A stretch of DNA of 64,000 nt, taken from positions 81,642,001 to 81,706,000 of the forward strand of contig NC_092342.1 in NCBI RefSeq assembly GCF_046630445.1, given 5' to 3'. This stretch comes from Rutidosis leptorrhynchoides. Lineage: Eukaryota > Streptophyta > Magnoliopsida > Asterales > Asteraceae. Shown here piece after piece: positions 10,113 to 23,624 of this stretch. Each line of letters starts with the position of its first letter. The stretch's first letter is position 1. A model generated the notes under the pieces. That model did no database searches. It was given only the letters and a program-made list of their open reading frames with translations, and was not told where the DNA came from. The position numbers and the translations under genes were made by a program.

Positions 10113-12000
10113 TTAAAAGATCGGCAGAGTTTTGCTGGATTGAACAAATCTCATTTCAAACTGGTTGTCCTTGATGAGATCTTGAGTGTATGAGAAGAAT
10201 CTAGGAGGTATGCGTTTTGTTCGGTCACTTTTGATATACCCTTCTTTTATCTGTGTTATGCAAGCTGCATTATCTTCATAGATAGTTGTTGGACTTTTAT
10301 CGCGTTCTAGTCCACAAGAATCAGTAATGAGTTGTGGCATTGATCTCAACCAAAAACATTCCCGAGTGGCTTCATGTAATGCAATCACTTTGGCATGATT
10401 TGATGATGTTGCAACAAGTGTTTGTTTTTGAGAACGTCATGATATTGCGGTGCCTCTATTTTAGGAATACATATTCAGTTTGAGATTTAGCTTTATGTGA
10501 ATCAGATAAATAATCTGCATCTGTATAACCAAACAAATCTTGTTTCGAGTTGTTAGAATAAAATAATTATAAATCGGTAGTTCCCTGAAGGTATCAAAAT
10601 ATGTGTTTGATCTCATTCCAATGTCTTTTGGTAGGGGCCGAGTTAAACGTTGTCAACAAATTAACTGCAAAGAAATGTCAGGCCTTGTACAATTTGTAAA
10701 ATACATAATAACCCCAATTGCACTAAGATATGGAACTTTTGATCCGTAAAGATCTTCATGATCTTCACGGGGATGAAATGGATCGGTGTCAATATTGAGT
10801 GATATATCAACCAATGGTTTTGTCTTTAAAAATGTTTTAAAAGCTTTTTGATGTGCAAGTAAACCATTAGGCATATGTTCAATCTGTAAACCAAGGCAAT
10901 ACTAGGTTTTTCCGATATCTTTCATTTGCATCCCATACGTTTCACATCTTTAAAAGTGATAACGATTAATCTGAAAACTTTTCTTTTATTGAGCGATTCT
11001 AATTCAGCTCATATTGCTCCTTTCTATTGAGCTCAATCATGTCTGTTTTGATATTCAATGACAGATTTTGGTTCCAGCTCATATCTTTATTCATGATGTC
11101 ATTATATGAAAAAAAAAAATCTCATCAATATTTGTCATTCCATTTCGGTTCCATATGATTGCATAATTTATTGCAATTTATGTATTTACATTTATCAATA
11201 TCCTCTGCAGAAGGAATATTGATTTGTGGTTCTTCTTGAACACTTTCTTTTACCTCATTATCAGCTGATTTTTCTTTTCGAGGATTTTTATCTTTGGAAC
11301 CAATTGGTCTTCCACGTTTCAGGCGTGGCAAAGACTCATGAGTGACATTTCCAGCTTTTAGAATTTCAATTCTAGCTGAAGCATTTACTGCTGGTATATA
11401 TGATTTAGTCACTTCTTTTTGTATCTGTAAATGCATCAGGTAATTTATTTGCAAGTTCTTGCATATGCATTATTTTTTTTTTTTAAAACTTTCTTTTCGC
11501 ATTCTTTTGTGTGATGATCAAGATACATTAATTTATGCTCACACCATGAAACATCATTTTCTTTATTTTTCATTTCTCCCCCTAATCTAGGGAACAATGA
11601 TAATCAGCAAAACGTGCTGTAAAAACATCACCCGTTATAGGTTCAATATATCTTATAATTTAAGATATTTCATATTTAATATATATATATATATATATCC
11701 CCATCCTCCTTTGAGGGCACATTTTAGTGCGTTGTGGTTGTGCAACTAGAACATACACTGCACAATCAAATGTTCTAATGGTGGGAAATATTTTGGCTCT
11801 CGGCCAAAATCAAGTTGTAGGGGAGAATATTTATGAGTTGCACTTTGTCTAATGTGAAATAATATCGCAGCATGTAAATTTGCATGTCTCCATATATATC
11901 ACCTTGAATTTTTTTAAGAAACATTGGTGATTCTTTCTCAATGTGTTTTTTATTAATCACCATATGTGCTTTTCATTAATCACCATATGTGCTTTTAATT
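10113..12000 (-). pseudogene. Copia2 pol remnants (integrase, RT, RNase H fragments)
   Basis: Reading leftwards: an integrase fragment near 11890-11915 (phrase KKIQGDI); the integrase C-terminal phrase TGDVFTARFADYH near 11590-11640; the integrase-RT linker phrase KRGRPIGSKDKNPRK inside the open stretch 11125-11454; an RT C-terminal piece with NCTRPDI in 10653-10874; and an RNase H piece with IYEDNAACI in 10113-10388. These are standard copia pol phrases in the right order. The core of RT with its YVDD box is not visible, and stops and frameshifts separate the pieces. The remains cannot encode a working enzyme. The lineage differs from Copia1, because the linker and RNase H phrases are of another type. 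Confidence 0.85.
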
Positions 12001-12082
12001 ATATGTGCTTTTTCATTAATCACCATATGTGCTTTTCATTAATCTCCATATGTGCTTTTTCATTAATCACCATATGTGTTAT
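11948..12082. repeat. Tandem repeat of a 21-30 bp unit in Copia2
   Basis: Five or six copies of TTCATTAATCACCATATGTG-like units, some with small deletions, occupy this stretch of the decayed copia interior. It probably arose by replication slippage. Confidence 0.75.
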
Positions 12083-13238
12083 GGTCTAAAATCATTTATT
12101 TATGAGTGATACATAACAAGCTAGACATCTTAGAAAATTCAAACCATTCAAGTCTCAAGGTAGCTCAGGGTTTATGTAATCAAGATTTTTCAACAAATTC
12201 ACTCTCGTTTTCTTTTCTGTTGGGACTTATTTGTAGAGCTAAATAAGATGTTTATGTATTCAAGAAATAGTTACGCACAAGGAATTCAAATGATTCCAAA
12301 CTTTAATTGCGCTCACAATTTGAGCATCATCTTCCCTTTCATTAACTTTGGGAGCGGTTCAACCAAGAACATCGCAAGGTTCAACGTGGTCAGCTAAAAG
12401 AATATCTTTTACTGCCAACGTTTAAAGTTCACACGAGTGAACTTCTCAAGTTTCTCAACATGAGTAAGCACTATTTAAGGATCATACCAGAATCACAACA
12501 TAGTTAATAAGCACTATAATAATTATTAACTAACATATACCATGATCTCATTATCCTTGTCATTAGGCATAAGTTAATAGCTTAATCCGGAACATGTTTA
12601 TATGTACTATCAGTATCATATTAGCCATATTAAATTATCTACACAATATGTTGGCATAACATATTATAGGTAATAATTCCATTAAATTATTATTTATCAT
12701 TGATATAAGTAAGATGATATTATATATAGGCCCGATTATATTTCATATCTTCTAAAGTCATGATCTTTATCAAATATGCATTATTATTACTTATATTCAT
12801 ACATCTGAATAAAAGTCCATATATAAGACAACTCGGCAGATTAAATAACACAAATATTTTCCTTGAACATGTGCATACGAATAAACCGATTCTTACATTT
12901 TCTAAACAGTCTTGTTTGTATACATATATAATCAAATATGTAATATTCGTGGCAGTAAACAATCTTAGTTTACACATCAATTAGCTAGCATACATATAAT
13001 AATATATAACATGCATCTAGCACATATATGATGAAAGGTCATCACAATATATTAAGTCCACATAATATATTCTAATGCAATCAGTCCACAAATTATATAT
13101 CTCAATATTTTACTACCAATAAAATATAATTTATAATTTGTATTAGGGTGCACAAGATAGCATAAGGATTTCAAGTGACATCACTCACAAAAATAGATAA
13201 TAATACCACATGAAAATGGTATTGTCACATATATGTTA
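12083..13238. other. AT-rich Copia2 interior, no recognisable coding
   Basis: By position this should hold the 5' part of copia pol and part of gag, but I recognise no domain in any frame. It is AT-rich with scattered short open frames. Confidence 0.5.
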
Positions 13239-13261
13239 TCTATATCTATATAAAAAGTGAC

Positions 13262-13765
13262 TCCTTAAGTCATAAATATGCATTATTAACTCAAGTAATT
13301 TACTATTATTTTATAATATTTACCCACTTAACCTAAATGGTAAAAGTTAATACCTAATAATAAATTCAAAATTACATTACATTATGTCCTTTCTACTTCT
13401 AACTTCGTCATAAATATGCATATTAACCCAAGTAATATAGTATTATTTTATTTTATAACCATTTACCTACTTAAACTAAATGATAAAAGTTAATTTTCTA
13501 ATAATAAATCTAAATTTATATTCATGTGATACAGATTTACCCACTTAACCTAAATAGTAAAAGTTAATACCTAATAATAAATTCAAAATTACATTACATT
13601 ATGTCTTTTCTACTTCCAACTTCGTCATAAATATGCATATTCCAAGTAATATACTATTATTTTATTTTATAACCATTTACATACTTAACCTAAATGATAA
13701 AAGTTAATTTTCTAATAATAAATCTAAAATTATATTCATGTCTTTTCTACTTTCAACTTAAGTGC
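13262..13765. repeat. Degenerate repeats inside the Helitron-like element
   Basis: Phrases such as TCATAAATATGCAT, CCCACTTAACCTAAAT, GGTAAAAGTTAATACCTAAT and CTTTTCTACTT recur three to five times. A long unit of about 230 bp that includes two subunits is duplicated (about 13290-13520 and 13525-13745). Such subrepeats are common in non-autonomous Helitrons. Confidence 0.65.
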
Positions 13766-14918
13766 TAGATTAGTAATGTGAATTACCACTAACATTTATT
13801 AATAGTAAAAAGGTTTTAAAAAATAAAATTACTCATACGTACCCACTTATATTTATAATTGAATTAATGGTGTTAAATTTTACCATGAAATCTAATTATG
13901 ATGTAATATTTAATAAGTTGTAGTAACAAATAATCAAAATATTTATAAAAAAGTAAATTACTTATCAATCTGTCTACAACATACTATGTAGTAAGATTTA
14001 TTAGAATATATTACCACTAACTTCCAAATATAATAAAATGGTTAAAATAGAATACCTCTTTTATATATATTTAATAATAGTAAAGAGACGAAAATAAATT
14101 ACTCACTTGTGAAAACCAACAAAAATATTTTAAAGTTAATGTTTATGATGAATTTACTAATAATAAATATATAGTTGTTAACTAATTAATCAAATCACTT
14201 CATATTCTTACATTGATTAGCTAATTAAAGACTCTTTATATTTCTATAATAGTGATTAACTAAAAACTAAAAATATTTATAAATGTAGAGAAACACTAAT
14301 ATTAAAACGTAAATATAACAATAACGAATAATATAATTTCCCTTTAATTATAGTCCCTTTAGTTAATTTAGTTTTAAAATTTAATTCTTAATTAAATGAA
14401 ATACAATAAATATCCATATTTGATTAAAAACCCTTCATTTTCTTAATATATGATAATGCTAAAAACGAACATATATTTCATAGCATTATTCCTCAAGAAA
14501 GACAAGCTTTTAGTTGCAATTGTTCTATTTACAAGTGATATTCGTTTAAATAATAAAAGGTGAAGACAAAAGACAGATTCGACGATTTGAAGACGCAAAC
14601 GACCAAAAAGCTCAAAAGAACAAAAGACAATCAAAAAGGTTCCAATTATTGATAAGAAACGTCTCGAAATCACAAGAGTACAAGATTCAAAACGCAAAGT
14701 ACAAGATATTAAATTGTACGCAAGGACGTTCGAAAATCCGGAACCGGGACCAGAGTCAACTCTTAACGCTCGACGCAACGGACTAAAAATTACAAGTTAA
14801 CTATGTATATAAATATAATATAATATATAATTAATTATATTAATTATATATATATTATATATATATATTTAAAACCGTCGGCATCCAGAAACTCCAAGGG
14901 AGTAAATTGAAAATACCT

Positions 14919-14966
14919 CTCCGCGACTCGCGGAGTTTGAAGGGCTTTTTGCCGCGAGTCGCGGAG
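14919..14966 (+). promoter_or_regulatory. Paired GC palindromes in Athila1 LTR promoter
   Basis: CTCCGCGACTCGCGGAG (14919-14935, centre 14927) and CCGCGAGTCGCGGAG (14952-14966, centre 14958) are 31 bp apart centre to centre and 20 bp upstream of the TATA box. Each is an inverted repeat around a single base. They are in strong compositional contrast to the AT-rich LTR. A protein-binding or RNA-hairpin role is inferred. Confidence 0.75.
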
Positions 14967-14986
14967 CCCCAAATTTCACTTCTGGC

Positions 14987-14993
14987 TATAAAG
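14987..14993 (+). promoter_or_regulatory. Athila1 LTR TATA box
   Basis: TATAAAG in the context GGCTATAAAGCC, just downstream of the palindrome pair and a CCAAAT-like CCCAAATTTCAC. Transcription would be expected to begin near 15020. The copy in the 3' LTR is at 29893-29899. Confidence 0.6.
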
Positions 14994-16457
14994 CCAACCG
15001 AATTCTGATCGAATTTTACACAATATATTTTTCAATCTCTCTCTCAATATATACGTAATATATATATATTTATATTTTAATTTTAATTTTAATTATAAAT
15101 TCTAATAATAAGGGTATGTTAGCGAATGTTGTAAGGGTGTAAGTCGAAATTCTGTCCGTGTAACGCTACGCTATTTTTAATCATTGTAAGTTATGTTCAA
15201 CCTTTTTATATTAATGTCTCGTAGCTAAGTTATTATTATGCTTGTTTAAAACGAAGTAATCATGATGTTGGGCTAATTACTAAAATTGGGTAATTGGGCT
15301 TTGTACCATAATTGGGGTTTGGACAAAAGAACGACACTTGTGGAAACTAGACTATGGGCTATTAATGGGCTTTATATTTGTTTAACTAAATGAAAGTTTG
15401 TTAATGTTAATATAAAGATTTACAATTGGGCGTCCCTATAAATTACCATATACACTCGATCGGACACGATGGGCGGGGTATTTATATGTACGAATAATCG
15501 TTCATTTAACCGGATACGGGAATGGATTAATAGCCACTAGAATAATTAAAACAGGGGTGAAATTACATTCAAGGGTAATTGGTGTAATTGTTAACAAAGT
15601 AGTAAAACCTTGGTTTACACGCAGTCGATAACCTGGTGTATTCATTAAACAAAGTATTAAAACCTTGTTACAATTCGAATCCCCAATTAGTTGGAATATT
15701 TATCTTCGGGTATAATAATAATTTGACAAGGACACTTGCAATTTATATTTATGACTGATGGACTGTTATGGACAAAAACCAGACGGACATATTGAATAAT
15801 CCAGGACAAAGGACAATTAACCCATGGGCATAAAACTAAAATCAACACGTCAAACATCATGATTACGGAAGTTTAAATAAGCATAATTCTTTTATTTCAT
15901 ATTTAATTTCCTTTATTTTATATTTAATTGCACTTCTAATTATCGCACTTTTATTTATTGTTATTTTATATTTAATCGCACTTTTAATTATCGTACTTTT
16001 AATTATCGCAATTTAATTTTATCGCATTTTTATTATTCGCAATTTCATTATCGTTATTTACTTTACGCTTTAATTTAAAATCTTGTATTTATTTTATATT
16101 TTACATTAGGTTTTAACTGCGACTAAAGTTTTAAAATCGACAAACCGGTCATTAAACGGTAAAAAACCCCCCTTTATAATAATAATATTACCTATATATA
16201 TATTTGTATTTTTATAAAAGTAAACTAATATAGCGTTGAGCTTTGTTTAAAGATTTCCCTGTGGAACGAACCGGACTTACTAAAAACTACACTACTGTAC
16301 GATTAGGTACACTGCCTATAAGTGTTGTAGCAAGGTTTAAGTATATCCATTCTATAAATAAATAAATATCTTGTGTAAAATTGTATCGTATTTAATAGTA
16401 TTTTCTGCGTAAAATATAAGCTATTTTATATACACCTCGTTCGACATCAAGTATTTT

Positions 16458-16475
16458 TGGCGCCGCTGCCGGGGA
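16458..16475 (+). other. Athila1 primer binding site (tRNA-Asp type)
   Basis: TGGCGCCGCTGCCGGGGA lies nine bases after the LTR. The usual Athila/Tat site TGGCGCCGTTGCCGGGGA, complementary to tRNA-Asp, differs by one base. Confidence 0.85.
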
Positions 16476-17844
16476 AAACATCTTAAAAGCCGGAAGCGCA
16501 ACGCTAATAAAAAAAAAAAAAAGATTTTTATTTACTTTTATTAAAAGTCGTTTTTGTAAAAATTACGTTTTAATCATTCAAAAATAGAAAAAGAAAAACA
16601 AAAATATTAGTATTTTTAAGATTTTGTTAAATATCTAAGTTTTATAAGTTTCTTTATTTTTATTTTAATTTATAAAAATATAAATTTTATTAAAAATCGT
16701 TTATTTAAATTAAAAACAGAAAACAGAAAAATAAATAAAAAAAAAAAAAAAAGAAAAACGCGTAAAAAGTACTACCTGTCAACAGAATTCCTGAACCCCG
16801 CGACTTGCGGGGTTTTACTCTTTATTTGCCGCGACTCGCGGAGGGTTTCTGACACACGGACAAAACCCTAATCACGGGTTTTAATTTATTATTATTATTA
16901 TTAATTACTTAATTATTATTATTATTATTAGTTTTAAGTTTTATTTTTATTTAATTTATGTATTTAGTTTAAATAAGTTTAATTAAATTGTAAAATTAGT
17001 AGTTTTTATTAAATAAATAATATAAAAATAATATTTTTTATAAAAATTGTACTTTTTACAACTTTTTGTATATTTTTATATTTTGTACCTTTTTAATCGT
17101 TGTAGCGTAATATTTATATTTTTAGCTCATATTTAATTTTAAACTTAGTTTTTGCTATAGTTATTTTTACTCCTAGATTTTTAGGCTTTGCCGTAGAATT
17201 CCTTAAGTGCTTTTTCTTTAGACTAAGATTTAGGTGCTTTAGAATTTTGCGACGCCTTTTTACATTTTAGTTTCTTTTTAAGTTATTTCCATTTGGGATT
17301 TAGTTTTTCCTGTAAGCTTTAATATTTTTAGACCTTTTACTATGTATCAATTATCATTTCAATTAGTAATATCAATTTGCAATTATAATTTTAAGTTAGT
17401 TGTAGTAATAAGGTTAAATTAGTTAAGTATTTTTAAGTTTTTATAAGTTTCTTTTATTTTTCCGTCACCTTTTATTTTTCAACCATTTTTCTTTTTCGAC
17501 CTTTTGCGACGAACTCTTTGTCTCTCTTATTTCTCGCTATTCTAGTTTTAGGACTTAGAATTTTTTCTACTTCTTATCTAAATTTCTAAAAATTACGAAA
17601 ATTTATTTTGAGTGGTTAAATTAATAGACATCAAAATTTTCTGGTTCGTAGTAATAGTTGGATTTGTACGTGGACCGGGTTATTGGAGCCAAACAGTCCT
17701 CAATTATATTGAGACCAAACGAATCCTGCCCCTCTGCTGCATCTTTTGGCTATTCGAAACGTGGGCAAAATCAGAAAAGTCTATTGATTGGATAACTTAT
17801 TATAATTTTTCTTTCCTTTTTAAAACTAATAGGATATTCAGTGA
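16476..17844 (+). other. Athila1 untranslated leader
   Basis: About 1.37 kb of AT-rich sequence between the primer site and gag. It holds the second palindrome pair and, at 17665-17780, a block nearly identical to the same position in Athila2. A 93-codon frame (17612-17893) overlaps the gag start, but its reading frame is not clearly the conserved one. Confidence 0.6.
16796..16845 (+). promoter_or_regulatory. Second palindrome pair, in the Athila1 gag leader
   Basis: CCCCGCGACTTGCGGGG (centre 16804) and CCGCGACTCGCGGAGGG (centre 16835), again 31 bp centre to centre, follow an A-rich run (about 16736-16757). A telo-box AAACCCTAA (16863-16871), a plant promoter motif, follows closely. There is no clear TATA box at the LTR-like distance. 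Confidence 0.7.
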
Positions 17845-20800
17845 ATGTACCGAGCAAGACGTTCATCACCTTTTGTACGTTCACCACCTGTAACTCGATC
17901 AAGACATCGTTTAACAAATATAACCGCCGTTGATTTTTCTTTAGAATCGTCATCCAGTCGACCAAGTACTTCAGTTCAAATTTCCGATAATCCAGTTTTT
18001 GAAACAAACCTCACAATTGAGAATCCAGAAAATATTCAGGAACGGTTCATAGATCCTGAACCAGTAAACTTTCCTCCGGAACCACCAATCATTCAAACAG
18101 AGATTGTTGAGGAACGAACTATTAAATCAGAATCATCAAGTGATACCGAGTCAACAAATTCAATTATGGAGAATCTGGAACCTTTAAGTATGGAAGACCG
18201 AATGAGAGCTAAACGCACTGGCCAAGGTCACGCAATTACTCATCCAGACATTAATGCGCCAGATTATGAAATCAAAGGACAAATTCTACACATGGTGACT
18301 AATCAATGCCAATTTAGTGGTGCGCCGAAGGAAGATCCAAATGAACATCTACGTACCTTTAATAGGATCTGCACACTATTTAAAATCCGAGAAGTAGAGG
18401 ATGAACAGATATATCTCATGTTATTTCCCTGGACTTTAAAGGGAGAAGCCAAAGATTGGTTGGAATCGTTACCCGAAGGGGCGATCGATACATGGGATGT
18501 TTTAATTGACAAATTTCTTAAACAATTTTTTCCTGCATCTAAAGCCGTAAGACTTCAAGCAGAAATTGTTACGTTCACACAAAAGCCAAATGAAACTCTA
18601 TATGAGGCGTGGACAAGATATGGAAAGTTGTTAAGAGGATGTCCGCAACATGGTTTAGACACCTGTCAAATAGTACAAATATTCTACCAAGGATGCGACA
18701 TCACTACAAGAAAAGACATAGATATAGCAGCTGGTGGTTCGATTATGAAGAAAACCGAAACTGATGCTTACAAAATTATTGATAACACTGCTTCCCACTC
18801 ACATGAGTGGCACCAAGAAAAAGACATCATTAGATCATCTAAAGCAGCTAGAGCCGATTCTAGCCATGACTTAGATTCCATTTCCGCAAAGATAGATGCT
18901 TTCGAGAGACGAATGGAAAAGATGACTAAGGATATTCACTCTATACGAATTAGTTGTGAGCAGTGTGGAGGACCACATTTGACAAAAGATTGTCTTAGTA
19001 TTGAATTAACAATGGAACAAAGAGAGAATATTTCATACATAAACCAAAGGCCTGGAAATAATTATCAGAATAATTATCAACCGCCAAGACCGATTTACAA
19101 TCAAAACCAGAATTATAACCGAAATATTCCATACAATAACCAACAAGGTCCTAGCAATCAACAAGTATCCAATAATACTTATAATCAGCAAAGACCGAAT
19201 TTTCAAAACAAACCACCACAACAAACCGATGATAAAAAGCCAAATTTAGAAGATATGATGACGAAGCTAGTTGAAACTCAAACGCAGTTTTTCACATCTC
19301 AAAAACAAACCAATGAACAAAATGCTCAAGCATTTAGAAATCAACAAGCTTCTATTCAAAATCTGGAACAAGAAGTAAGTAACCTAGCAAGGTTAATAGG
19401 TGAAAGAAAACCGGGAAGTCTACCTAGTGATACAAACGCTAACCCCCGGAATGAAACAGCTAAAGCTATTACCACAAGAAGTGGTACAACACTTAAATCA
19501 CCTGAAATACCTGTAACTTCTGATGAAACTATTCCTACTCCACAAGAACCACAACCTGATCAAGATAAGGAAAAAGAACCGGTAGTTGAAAAGGTTAATG
19601 AAGATAACACAGTTAAGGATAAACCTTATGTTAAACCATACCAACCACCACTTCCTTACCCAAGTAAAATGAAGAAGGAAAAACTTGAAGCCGAGCAATC
19701 CAAATTCTTGGATATGTTTAAACAGATAAATGTAAATCTTCCTTTCATTGATGTGATTTCAGGAATGCCAAGGTATGCTAAATTCTTGAAAGATCTAATC
19801 ACGAATAGAAAGAAAATGGAAGAACTCTCGGCTGTTACTATGAATGCTAATTGTTCAGCAGTGCTGTTGAATAAGATACCAGAAAAACTATCTGATCCAG
19901 GAAGTTTCACAATTCCATGTTTTCTGGGTAGTCTTAGTTCAATAGAAGCATTGGCTGATTTAGGTGCTAGTATAAATCTAATGCCGTATTCACTATACGC
20001 TAAACTAGACCTTGGAGAATTGAAACCAACCAGAATAAGCATACAACTAGCCGATAGATCAATAAAATATCCTAGAGGGATAATGGAGAACATGCTAGTT
20101 AAAGTTGGTACTTTAGTATTTCCAGTAGATTTTGTTGTTTTGGACATGGAAGAAGATTCTCAAGTTCCTCTCATATTAGGAAGACCATTCTTAAACACGG
20201 CTAAAGCAATGATAGACGTGTTCGGTAAGAAACTGACCCTAAGTATAGAGGATGAGAGTGTTACCTTTTCAGTGGATAGAGCAATGCAACAACCACAATC
20301 TGCAGATGATACATGTTATTATATTAAAACTATAGATGCACATGCAGAATTATTAGAAGAATTTCCAGAATTACAAGGAACAGGAGAATGTTCTTTAGGA
20401 GAAGGAAATGAACCAATTGATGAAGCTGAAATGTTAGCTACACTTATAGCTAATGGATATGAACCAACAACAGAAGAAATTCAAATGCTAAAAGAAGAAG
20501 ACAGATATCGATATAAATCATCGATAGAAGAACCTCCGAAATTAGAGTTAAAGCCACTTCCAAACCATTTGGAATACGCTTATTTACATGGTGAATCTGA
20601 ATTACCTGTAATAATATCGTCTTCTCTTACTGAAAATGAGAAATCACAACTCATTTCTGTGTTGAAAGCTCATAAACCAGCCATTGCATGGAAAATTCAT
20701 GATATTAAAGGAATAAGTCCTTCGTATTGCACACATAAAATCCTTATGGAAGAAGGTCATAAAACGTATGTGCAACGTCAACGAAGACTAAATCCTAATA

Positions 20801-23451
20801 TGCAAGATGTAGTTAAGAAAGAGATTATTAAACTGCTAGATGCAGGTTTGATATATCCAATCTCTGATAGTCCATGGGTAAGCCCAGTTCAATGCGTACC
20901 TAAGAAGGGTGGCATGACTGTCATTACAAATGAGAAAAATGAGCTTATTCCTACTAGGACTGTAACAGGATGGCGTGTATGTATTGATTATAGAAAATTA
21001 AATGACGCCACCAGAAAAGATCACTTTCCCTTACCTTTCATAGATCAAATGTTGGAAAGATTAGCCGGAAATAGTTACTATTGTTTTCTTGATGGATTTT
21101 CCGGATATTTTCAAATTCCAATAGCACCCGAAGATCAAGAGAAAACCACATTCACGTGCCCTTATGGTACTTTTGCTTACAAACGCATGCCATTTGGACT
21201 TTGCAACGCCCCTGCAACCTTTCAAAGGTGTATGATGGCGATTTTTCATGACATGATAGAAGAATGCATGGAAGTATTCATGGATGACTTTTCAGTCTTC
21301 GGTGATACATTTAAATCATGTCTAGTTAATCTGGAACGAATGCTAATTAGATGCGAAAAATCAAATCTAGTACTTAATTGGGAGAAATGCCATTTCATGG
21401 TTAAAGAAGGCATCGTTCTTGGACATAAAATTTCAAAAGAAGGAATTGAAGTGGATAGAGCTAAAGTAGATGTAATTGCTAAACTTCCACATCCCACCAA
21501 TGTTAGAGGAGTTAGGAGTTTTCTAGGGCATGCCGGTTTTTACCGACGTTTCATAAAAGATTTTTCTAAAATTGCCACTCCTATGAATAAACTCCTAGAA
21601 AAGGATGCGCCATTCATCTTTTCAGATGAATGTATCAAATCTTTTAATATTCTTAAAGAAAAACTCACTAATGCACCGATCATGATAACACCAAATTGGA
21701 ATCTACCATTTGAACTAATGTGCGATGCAAGTGATTTTGCAATGGGAGCCGTTTTAGGACAAAGGATTGAAAAACGATTTCAACCTATATATTATGCTAG
21801 TAAGACATTACAAGGAGCACAAACGAACTATACAACTACTGAAAAAGAACTCCTTGCTATTGTCTTTGCTTTTGACAAATTTCGATCATATCTAGTTCTA
21901 GCAAAAACGGTAGTCTATACCGACCATTCTGCTCTTAGATACCTATTTTCAAAACAAGATGCTAAACCAAGATTAATCCGTTGGATCTTACTCTTACAAG
22001 AGTTTGATATTGAAATCCGAGATAAAAAAGGAGCAGAAAATCTCGCCGCTGATCATCTTTCTCGTCTTGAAAATCCCGAATTAGAAGTTCTGAATGAATC
22101 GGCCATACAAGACAACTTTCCTGATGAATATCTATTGAAGATAGATTATAAAGAAATCCCATGGTTTGCAGACTATGCAAACTACTTAGTTTGTGGATTC
22201 CTTGAAAAAGGATTATCGTACCAAAGACGAAAGAAATTCTTCAGTGATATAAAACACTATTTCTGGGAAGATCCACATCTGTTTAAAAGTTGTCCCGATG
22301 GAATAATACGCCGATGTGTATTTGGAGATGAAGCTAGTAAAATTTTAAACCATTGTCACACAGGACCAACAGGAGGGCATTATGGGCCTCAACTAACAGC
22401 AAGAAAAGTTTATGAAGCTGGATTCTATTGGCCTACAATTTACAAAGACGCACACCTTCTTTGCAAATCCTGTGATGCATGTCAAAGGGCCGGAAAAATA
22501 AGTCAACGTGATGAAATGCCACAAAATGTCATCCAAGTATGTGAAGTATTTGACATTTGGGGTATTGACTTTATGGGTCCATTTCCAAAATCTAATAATA
22601 ATTTATATATACTCGTAGCCATTGATTATGTATCCAAATGGGCGGAAGCACAAGCTCTCCCAACTAACGATGCACGAGTTGTAGTAAACTTTTTAAAACG
22701 TCTTTTTGCAAGGTTTGGAACACCGAAAGCTTTAATAAGTGATCGGGGTACTCATTTCTGTAATAATCAACTTGAGAAAGTTCTTAAAAGATATGGAGTA
22801 ACTCATAAAATCTCCACCGCATATCATCCACAAACAAGTGGACAAGTTGAAAATACCAACCGAGCTTTAAAACGTATTCTAGAGAAAACCGTAGGATCAA
22901 ATCCGAAGGAATGGTCCATTAAATTGGAGGATGCACTCTGGGCTTTTAGAACAGCCTACAAAACTCCAATTGGAACCACACCTTTTAGACTTGTGTATGG
23001 AAAAGCATGTCATCTTCCAGTAGAAATTGAACACAAAGCATTTTGGGCTTTGAAGACATGTAATCTTGATTTACATGAAGCTGGACGTCTACGATTAAGT
23101 CAACTAAACGAATTAGAAGAATTAAGACATGAAGCATACGATAATTCGTTAATCTATAAAGAAAGAACGAAGAAATGGCATGATAAAAGAATCAGAAGTT
23201 CAAAAGAATTCAAAGAAGGAGACAGAGTTCTTCTTTTCAATTCACGATTCAAGCTATTTCCTGGAAAATTGAAATCAAGATGGTCTGGACCATTCATAGT
23301 CAAAAGAGTTTTCCCATACGGAACGATAGAATTAATAAATTCAAATGGGATTGAATTTAAAGTTAATGGTCACAGAGTTAAACATTACATACAGGGTCCG
23401 ATGGAAGTCGACAACGAAGTTAATCACAATTTCGACACCACAGCTAACTAA
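17845..23451 (+). CDS. Athila1 gag-pol polyprotein, 1868 aa
   Basis: Uninterrupted frame; the start is the first ATG. The retrotransposon gag domain spans about residues 145-325, followed by a zinc knuckle C371-C374-H378-C383 and a Q/N-rich stretch. Protease has D705 in DLGAS. Reverse transcriptase has FMDD at 1145-1148, and RNase H begins around D1294. Integrase has an HHCC zinc region and a DDE triad D1575, D1633, E1669 with 35 residues between the last two. The order protease-RT-RNase H-integrase is that of gypsy elements, and no chromodomain is present, as expected for Athila. No inactivating change is visible. The stop is followed directly by AAGTGTGGGGA, a PPT-like repeat. Confidence 0.95.
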   Translation: MYRARRSSPFVRSPPVTRSRHRLTNITAVDFSLESSSSRPSTSVQISDNPVFETNLTIENPENIQERFIDPEPVNFPPEPPIIQTEIVEERTIKSESSSDTESTNSIMENLEPLSMEDRMRAKRTGQGHAITHPDINAPDYEIKGQILHMVTNQCQFSGAPKEDPNEHLRTFNRICTLFKIREVEDEQIYLMLFPWTLKGEAKDWLESLPEGAIDTWDVLIDKFLKQFFPASKAVRLQAEIVTFTQKPNETLYEAWTRYGKLLRGCPQHGLDTCQIVQIFYQGCDITTRKDIDIAAGGSIMKKTETDAYKIIDNTASHSHEWHQEKDIIRSSKAARADSSHDLDSISAKIDAFERRMEKMTKDIHSIRISCEQCGGPHLTKDCLSIELTMEQRENISYINQRPGNNYQNNYQPPRPIYNQNQNYNRNIPYNNQQGPSNQQVSNNTYNQQRPNFQNKPPQQTDDKKPNLEDMMTKLVETQTQFFTSQKQTNEQNAQAFRNQQASIQNLEQEVSNLARLIGERKPGSLPSDTNANPRNETAKAITTRSGTTLKSPEIPVTSDETIPTPQEPQPDQDKEKEPVVEKVNEDNTVKDKPYVKPYQPPLPYPSKMKKEKLEAEQSKFLDMFKQINVNLPFIDVISGMPRYAKFLKDLITNRKKMEELSAVTMNANCSAVLLNKIPEKLSDPGSFTIPCFLGSLSSIEALADLGASINLMPYSLYAKLDLGELKPTRISIQLADRSIKYPRGIMENMLVKVGTLVFPVDFVVLDMEEDSQVPLILGRPFLNTAKAMIDVFGKKLTLSIEDESVTFSVDRAMQQPQSADDTCYYIKTIDAHAELLEEFPELQGTGECSLGEGNEPIDEAEMLATLIANGYEPTTEEIQMLKEEDRYRYKSSIEEPPKLELKPLPNHLEYAYLHGESELPVIISSSLTENEKSQLISVLKAHKPAIAWKIHDIKGISPSYCTHKILMEEGHKTYVQRQRRLNPNMQDVVKKEIIKLLDAGLIYPISDSPWVSPVQCVPKKGGMTVITNEKNELIPTRTVTGWRVCIDYRKLNDATRKDHFPLPFIDQMLERLAGNSYYCFLDGFSGYFQIPIAPEDQEKTTFTCPYGTFAYKRMPFGLCNAPATFQRCMMAIFHDMIEECMEVFMDDFSVFGDTFKSCLVNLERMLIRCEKSNLVLNWEKCHFMVKEGIVLGHKISKEGIEVDRAKVDVIAKLPHPTNVRGVRSFLGHAGFYRRFIKDFSKIATPMNKLLEKDAPFIFSDECIKSFNILKEKLTNAPIMITPNWNLPFELMCDASDFAMGAVLGQRIEKRFQPIYYASKTLQGAQTNYTTTEKELLAIVFAFDKFRSYLVLAKTVVYTDHSALRYLFSKQDAKPRLIRWILLLQEFDIEIRDKKGAENLAADHLSRLENPELEVLNESAIQDNFPDEYLLKIDYKEIPWFADYANYLVCGFLEKGLSYQRRKKFFSDIKHYFWEDPHLFKSCPDGIIRRCVFGDEASKILNHCHTGPTGGHYGPQLTARKVYEAGFYWPTIYKDAHLLCKSCDACQRAGKISQRDEMPQNVIQVCEVFDIWGIDFMGPFPKSNNNLYILVAIDYVSKWAEAQALPTNDARVVVNFLKRLFARFGTPKALISDRGTHFCNNQLEKVLKRYGVTHKISTAYHPQTSGQVENTNRALKRILEKTVGSNPKEWSIKLEDALWAFRTAYKTPIGTTPFRLVYGKACHLPVEIEHKAFWALKTCNLDLHEAGRLRLSQLNELEELRHEAYDNSLIYKERTKKWHDKRIRSSKEFKEGDRVLLFNSRFKLFPGKLKSRWSGPFIVKRVFPYGTIELINSNGIEFKVNGHRVKHYIQGPMEVDNEVNHNFDTTAN

Positions 23452-23624
23452 GTGTGGGGAGAATCAAGTCTTTAAAGGATAATATGTATTTCTGTTAGAG
23501 TTAGATTGTCTGTTTTCGTGTAAGTTCTCGAAAATGGAACACGTATGGTCTTTCCCTAGCAGACCCTAAAGAACTAGTCTTCTCCCCCCATTCTGAATTT
23601 TTATTTTTTTTAGGTTTTTACGAA

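Larger units (their letters stand above)
14451..16449 (+). repeat. Athila1 5' LTR
   Basis: 1999 bp, starts TGATAATGCT and ends GACATCA. It contains a terminal stem-loop (14453-14489), a palindrome pair (14919-14966) and a TATA box (14987-14993). An A/T-rich stretch (15895-16065) has many copies of AATTATCGCACTTTT-like units. Confidence 0.95.

Noticed and set aside
14443..14778. 111-codon minus-strand frame, repeated at 29340-29684
   Set aside because: Lies at the start of the Athila1 LTR, duplicated only because the LTR is; no domain or codon signal, and it opposes the element's transcription.
16450..17844. 93-codon frame before Athila1 gag as a conserved upstream ORF
   Set aside because: The conserved block below it is similar in Athila2, but the substitutions do not favour this frame over the other two.
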